A program made the position numbers and the translations under genes. A stretch of DNA of 17,359 nucleotides from UBA1275 sp038124025 (GTDB lineage Bacteria > Bacteroidota > Rhodothermia > Balneolales > Balneolaceae). The stretch lies in assembly GCA_038124025.1 (NCBI GenBank), contig JAYPBC010000033.1:1-17359 (forward strand). Direction: 5' to 3'. Below are positions 15,209-17,359 of this stretch, in pieces. Below the pieces are notes generated by a model. That model was not told the origin of the DNA. It was given only the letters and a program-made list of their open reading frames with translations, and made no database searches. How positions within the stretch are numbered: position 1 is the first letter of the stretch; each line of letters starts with the position of its first letter.

Positions 15209-16216
15209 ATGAGCGAACCCCCAACTACAACGGTATATGAATTTACAGTGCCACCTGGACAGCATGAGTCCATTCGGCTCGATGTATACATAACCTCTTT
15301 TGTGGAAAATGCGACGCGAAGCAAAGTACAGGAAGCCATTAAACAAGGCTATGTTTGGGTGAATGGGAAGCATGAAAAAGCATCCTATAAAATGCTTCCA
15401 GGAGATGAAATTTATATTGAATTACCTATTGCGCCACCACCAGAAGCAGTTGCAGAAGAACTGCCTCTTGATATCGTGTATGAAGATGCGGATTTATTGG
15501 TGGTTAACAAAGCTGCAGGTATGGTGGTGCACCCTGCCTATGGTAATTGGACGGGTACTTTGGTTAACGGGCTTATGCACCATGTTGAAGAACTAGGTGG
15601 CAGAGAAGACGACCCAGGCGACTTACGCCCAGGTATTGTGCACCGGCTCGATAAGGATACCTCTGGTCTGCTTGTAGTAGCAAAAAATAATCATACCTTA
15701 GCCGCTTTGTCAACCAAGTTTGCTCATAAGGATGTGGAACGAAGTTACTGGGCCCTGGTTTGGGGTAATCCACCTGAGGAGGGGATCATAGAGGGGGATA
15801 TTGGGCGCTCCAAGCATGAACGAAAGCTTATGACCGTATTGCCCGCTGGTAGGGGGAAGCATGCCATCACTCATTATAAGGTTTTGGAATATTTCGATTA
15901 TCTTTCGCTTGTGGAAGTTCGATTAGAAACTGGGCGTACGCATCAAATCCGAGTACATATGGGGCATATTGGACATCATGTTTTTGGCGATTATACCTAC
16001 GGGGGAGCTTCTGTACGATTTGGGCCTAATACAGGGAGTCGTAAGGTTCTTTTCCACCGACTTATAACGGATTTAGGTCGTCAAGCCTTGCACGCGAAAA
16101 CACTTGGATTCAAGCACCCATCAACCCGAGAGAAAATACGCTTTGAGTCCGAGTTGCCCGATGATATGCAGCGGGTGTTAGACGCATTTCGCGAGCATTG
16201 TAGTGCGGAGTATTAG
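15209..16216 (+). CDS. rluD: RluA-family rRNA pseudouridine synthase, RluD-like
   Basis: This 335-residue enzyme isomerises uridine to pseudouridine in RNA. An S4 RNA-binding domain lies at about 22-80 (RLDVYITSFVENATRSKVQEAI). The synthase domain at about 88-320 has the catalytic HRLDKDTSG (145-153, nucleophile Asp148). RTHQIRVHMGHIGHHVFGD forms the conserved uridine-contacting segment, followed by ALHAKTLGFKHP. The S4-plus-catalytic layout and length match RluD, which modifies helix 69 of 23S rRNA (positions 1911, 1915 and 1917 in E. coli). RluC also has this layout, so the paralogue is likely but not certain. The gene diverges from recN and converges with the DUF418 gene across 42 bp. Confidence 0.93.
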   Translation: MSEPPTTTVYEFTVPPGQHESIRLDVYITSFVENATRSKVQEAIKQGYVWVNGKHEKASYKMLPGDEIYIELPIAPPPEAVAEELPLDIVYEDADLLVVNKAAGMVVHPAYGNWTGTLVNGLMHHVEELGGREDDPGDLRPGIVHRLDKDTSGLLVVAKNNHTLAALSTKFAHKDVERSYWALVWGNPPEEGIIEGDIGRSKHERKLMTVLPAGRGKHAITHYKVLEYFDYLSLVEVRLETGRTHQIRVHMGHIGHHVFGDYTYGGASVRFGPNTGSRKVLFHRLITDLGRQALHAKTLGFKHPSTREKIRFESELPDDMQRVLDAFREHCSAEY

Positions 16217-16258
16217 GGGAATGTGAGGCCAGCGTGGAAACCTACTCGCACGACTAGG

Positions 16259-17359
16259 CTAGGATCGTAGGAAAGGCTGTTTTTTCCCATAAGTCAACGA
16301 TCGCCAAACCCATTCTAATGGCCCAAATCTATAGGAGTTGAGCCATTTTTCAGAAGTCAGGTATTGAAAAATCCATATGATACCTACAATGAGTATTTGA
16401 AGGCTTCGATCTATCTTTCCAAAGAAACCAAATCCAATACCAAAAAAGATTAACACCCCTATGAACGAGTGCAGAATGTAATTGGTCAGGGCCATTTGCC
16501 CAATGCTTGCAAGACGTTTTTTCATGGTGTAATAGTTGTCGGATTGTGCAAAAACCATGATTAGCGAGATATACCCATAGGCAACGAATAGACTTCCCCA
16601 ATAATTAAATTGGCTTCCCGTAAACATGGAATATTGAAAATCCCAATTCATGGTGAAATTCATATATATACCGTAAATGACGATAGGAAGTCCAATGATT
16701 AAGGAATAAAAGGCGCTTTTTAGGTAAAAAGACCTTGAACGTTCTGCCGATAAAACACCCCATCTAAACAATGCCATACCAACGAGCATTAAGCCTCCCG
16801 CTCTCCAAAGAAATTGTATTAAAAAAACAAAAGTTTCTAAGAATAATGCTTGTTGAGAGTTAATTTTAATTTGGCTAGAGATGGAACCAGTAAATGCGGT
16901 AATTTCTTGTTCAATCAACTCATTTGTTGGAGCCCAGTCTAAACGTAAATCTTGTAATTCTGAGGCTGGCATATAAGGCAAAGAAAACTGAAAGAATCCA
17001 TTCAAGAAACTAGGTACCGATAAGATCAGGAGGCCGGTAATCAAGAGTTTTTTGGGAGATAATTTTCTGAATGGATACACTAGAAAGGAACAGAGGGCAT
17101 AGGCCACCAAAATATCGCCATACCAAATTAAGTGAGCATGAAGCAGGCCAATAAGCAGCAGTATAAGGTTTCTGGTATAATGTAATTTGAGAGACGAGCC
17201 TGTAAGTAATTCTTTTTTTTCTGTAATTAAGATAATACCCGCACCAAATAATATGGAAAAAATACTCATGAATTTTTGATCAGCAAATAAGTGACTGAGT
17301 ATCCAGGTCATTTTATTTAACCCGGTTAAATCTCCAAAGGCAAGTGGGTTGTTATAAGC
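16259..17359 (-). CDS. DUF418-family membrane protein (5' end missing)
   Basis: The gene runs off the right edge. The frame stays open from the Met codon at 17309-17311 to the end of the window, and those extra codons read AYNNPLAFGDLTGLNK before MTWILSHLFADQKFMSIF. That continuity and the lack of the family's N-terminal helix show that the Met is internal. About 366 residues are visible. DUF418 (YeiB-like) proteins have multiple membrane helices. KFMSIFSILFGAG, ALTNYILHS and the final FGPLEWVWRSLTYGK are the recognised family segments. The biochemical role is not established; an acyltransferase-like transport or modification role has been suggested by distant similarity. It ends in a TAG at 16261-16259. 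Confidence 0.9.
   Translation of the reverse strand, partial: AYNNPLAFGDLTGLNKMTWILSHLFADQKFMSIFSILFGAGIILITEKKELLTGSSLKLHYTRNLILLLIGLLHAHLIWYGDILVAYALCSFLVYPFRKLSPKKLLITGLLILSVPSFLNGFFQFSLPYMPASELQDLRLDWAPTNELIEQEITAFTGSISSQIKINSQQALFLETFVFLIQFLWRAGGLMLVGMALFRWGVLSAERSRSFYLKSAFYSLIIGLPIVIYGIYMNFTMNWDFQYSMFTGSQFNYWGSLFVAYGYISLIMVFAQSDNYYTMKKRLASIGQMALTNYILHSFIGVLIFFGIGFGFFGKIDRSLQILIVGIIWIFQYLTSEKWLNSYRFGPLEWVWRSLTYGKKQPFLRS

Overview
This is a gene-dense, ordinary-looking chromosomal window of moderate to low GC. There is no rRNA, tRNA, insertion sequence, phage gene or CRISPR array. No stretch longer than about 175 bases lacks a gene. Weak Shine-Dalgarno sequences, one TAnnTTTG-type promoter box and the protein flavour (RGG-tailed DEAD-box helicase, fused FAD/Fe-S dehydrogenase, DUF418 protein, long-type S-adenosylhomocysteinase) suggest the Bacteroidota/Balneolota/Rhodothermota group. 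A marine Balneolota-like bacterium is my best guess, by inference from protein style and not from any marker gene.

Layout. (1) Bases 2-73 are the tail of a gene entering from the left, possibly an outer-membrane beta-barrel. (2) Bases 147-1223 encode a luciferase-like flavin oxidoreductase. (3) Bases 1382-3540 form a tight + strand cassette: a CbbR/CmpR-like LysR regulator, an SbtA-type bicarbonate permease overlapping it by 20 bp, and an SbtB-like PII protein one base later. The intergenic DNA in front of it carries a 20-bp tandem repeat, GTAAAA iterons and a perfect AT palindrome. (4) Bases 3701-5218 encode a DEAD-box RNA helicase with an Arg/Gly tail, preceded by a hairpin. (5) Bases 8874-5309 (- strand) read as an operon: TlpA-like thioredoxin lipoprotein, S-adenosylhomocysteinase, exported amidase. 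(6) Bases 9023-13228 (+) hold L-2-hydroxyglutarate dehydrogenase followed by a 957-residue FAD/Fe-S dehydrogenase that may act on D-2-hydroxyglutarate or D-lactate. (7) RecN (-) and an RluD-type pseudouridine synthase (+) diverge from 15035-15208. (8) A DUF418 membrane protein (-) runs off the right edge.

How the genes work together. The most coherent unit is the regulator-SbtA-SbtB cassette. It looks like inorganic-carbon import with its own transcriptional and post-translational control, which is notable because no carboxysome or RuBisCO gene lies nearby. The hydroxyglutarate pair may clear both enantiomers of a by-product into the respiratory chain. The remaining genes are housekeeping: methyl-cycle product removal, double-strand break repair, rRNA modification and RNA remodelling.

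Nothing here is clearly a new defence or mobile system. The points most worth checking are the carbon cassette with its repeat-rich upstream region, the helicase leader hairpin, and the composition shift inside the 957-residue dehydrogenase.
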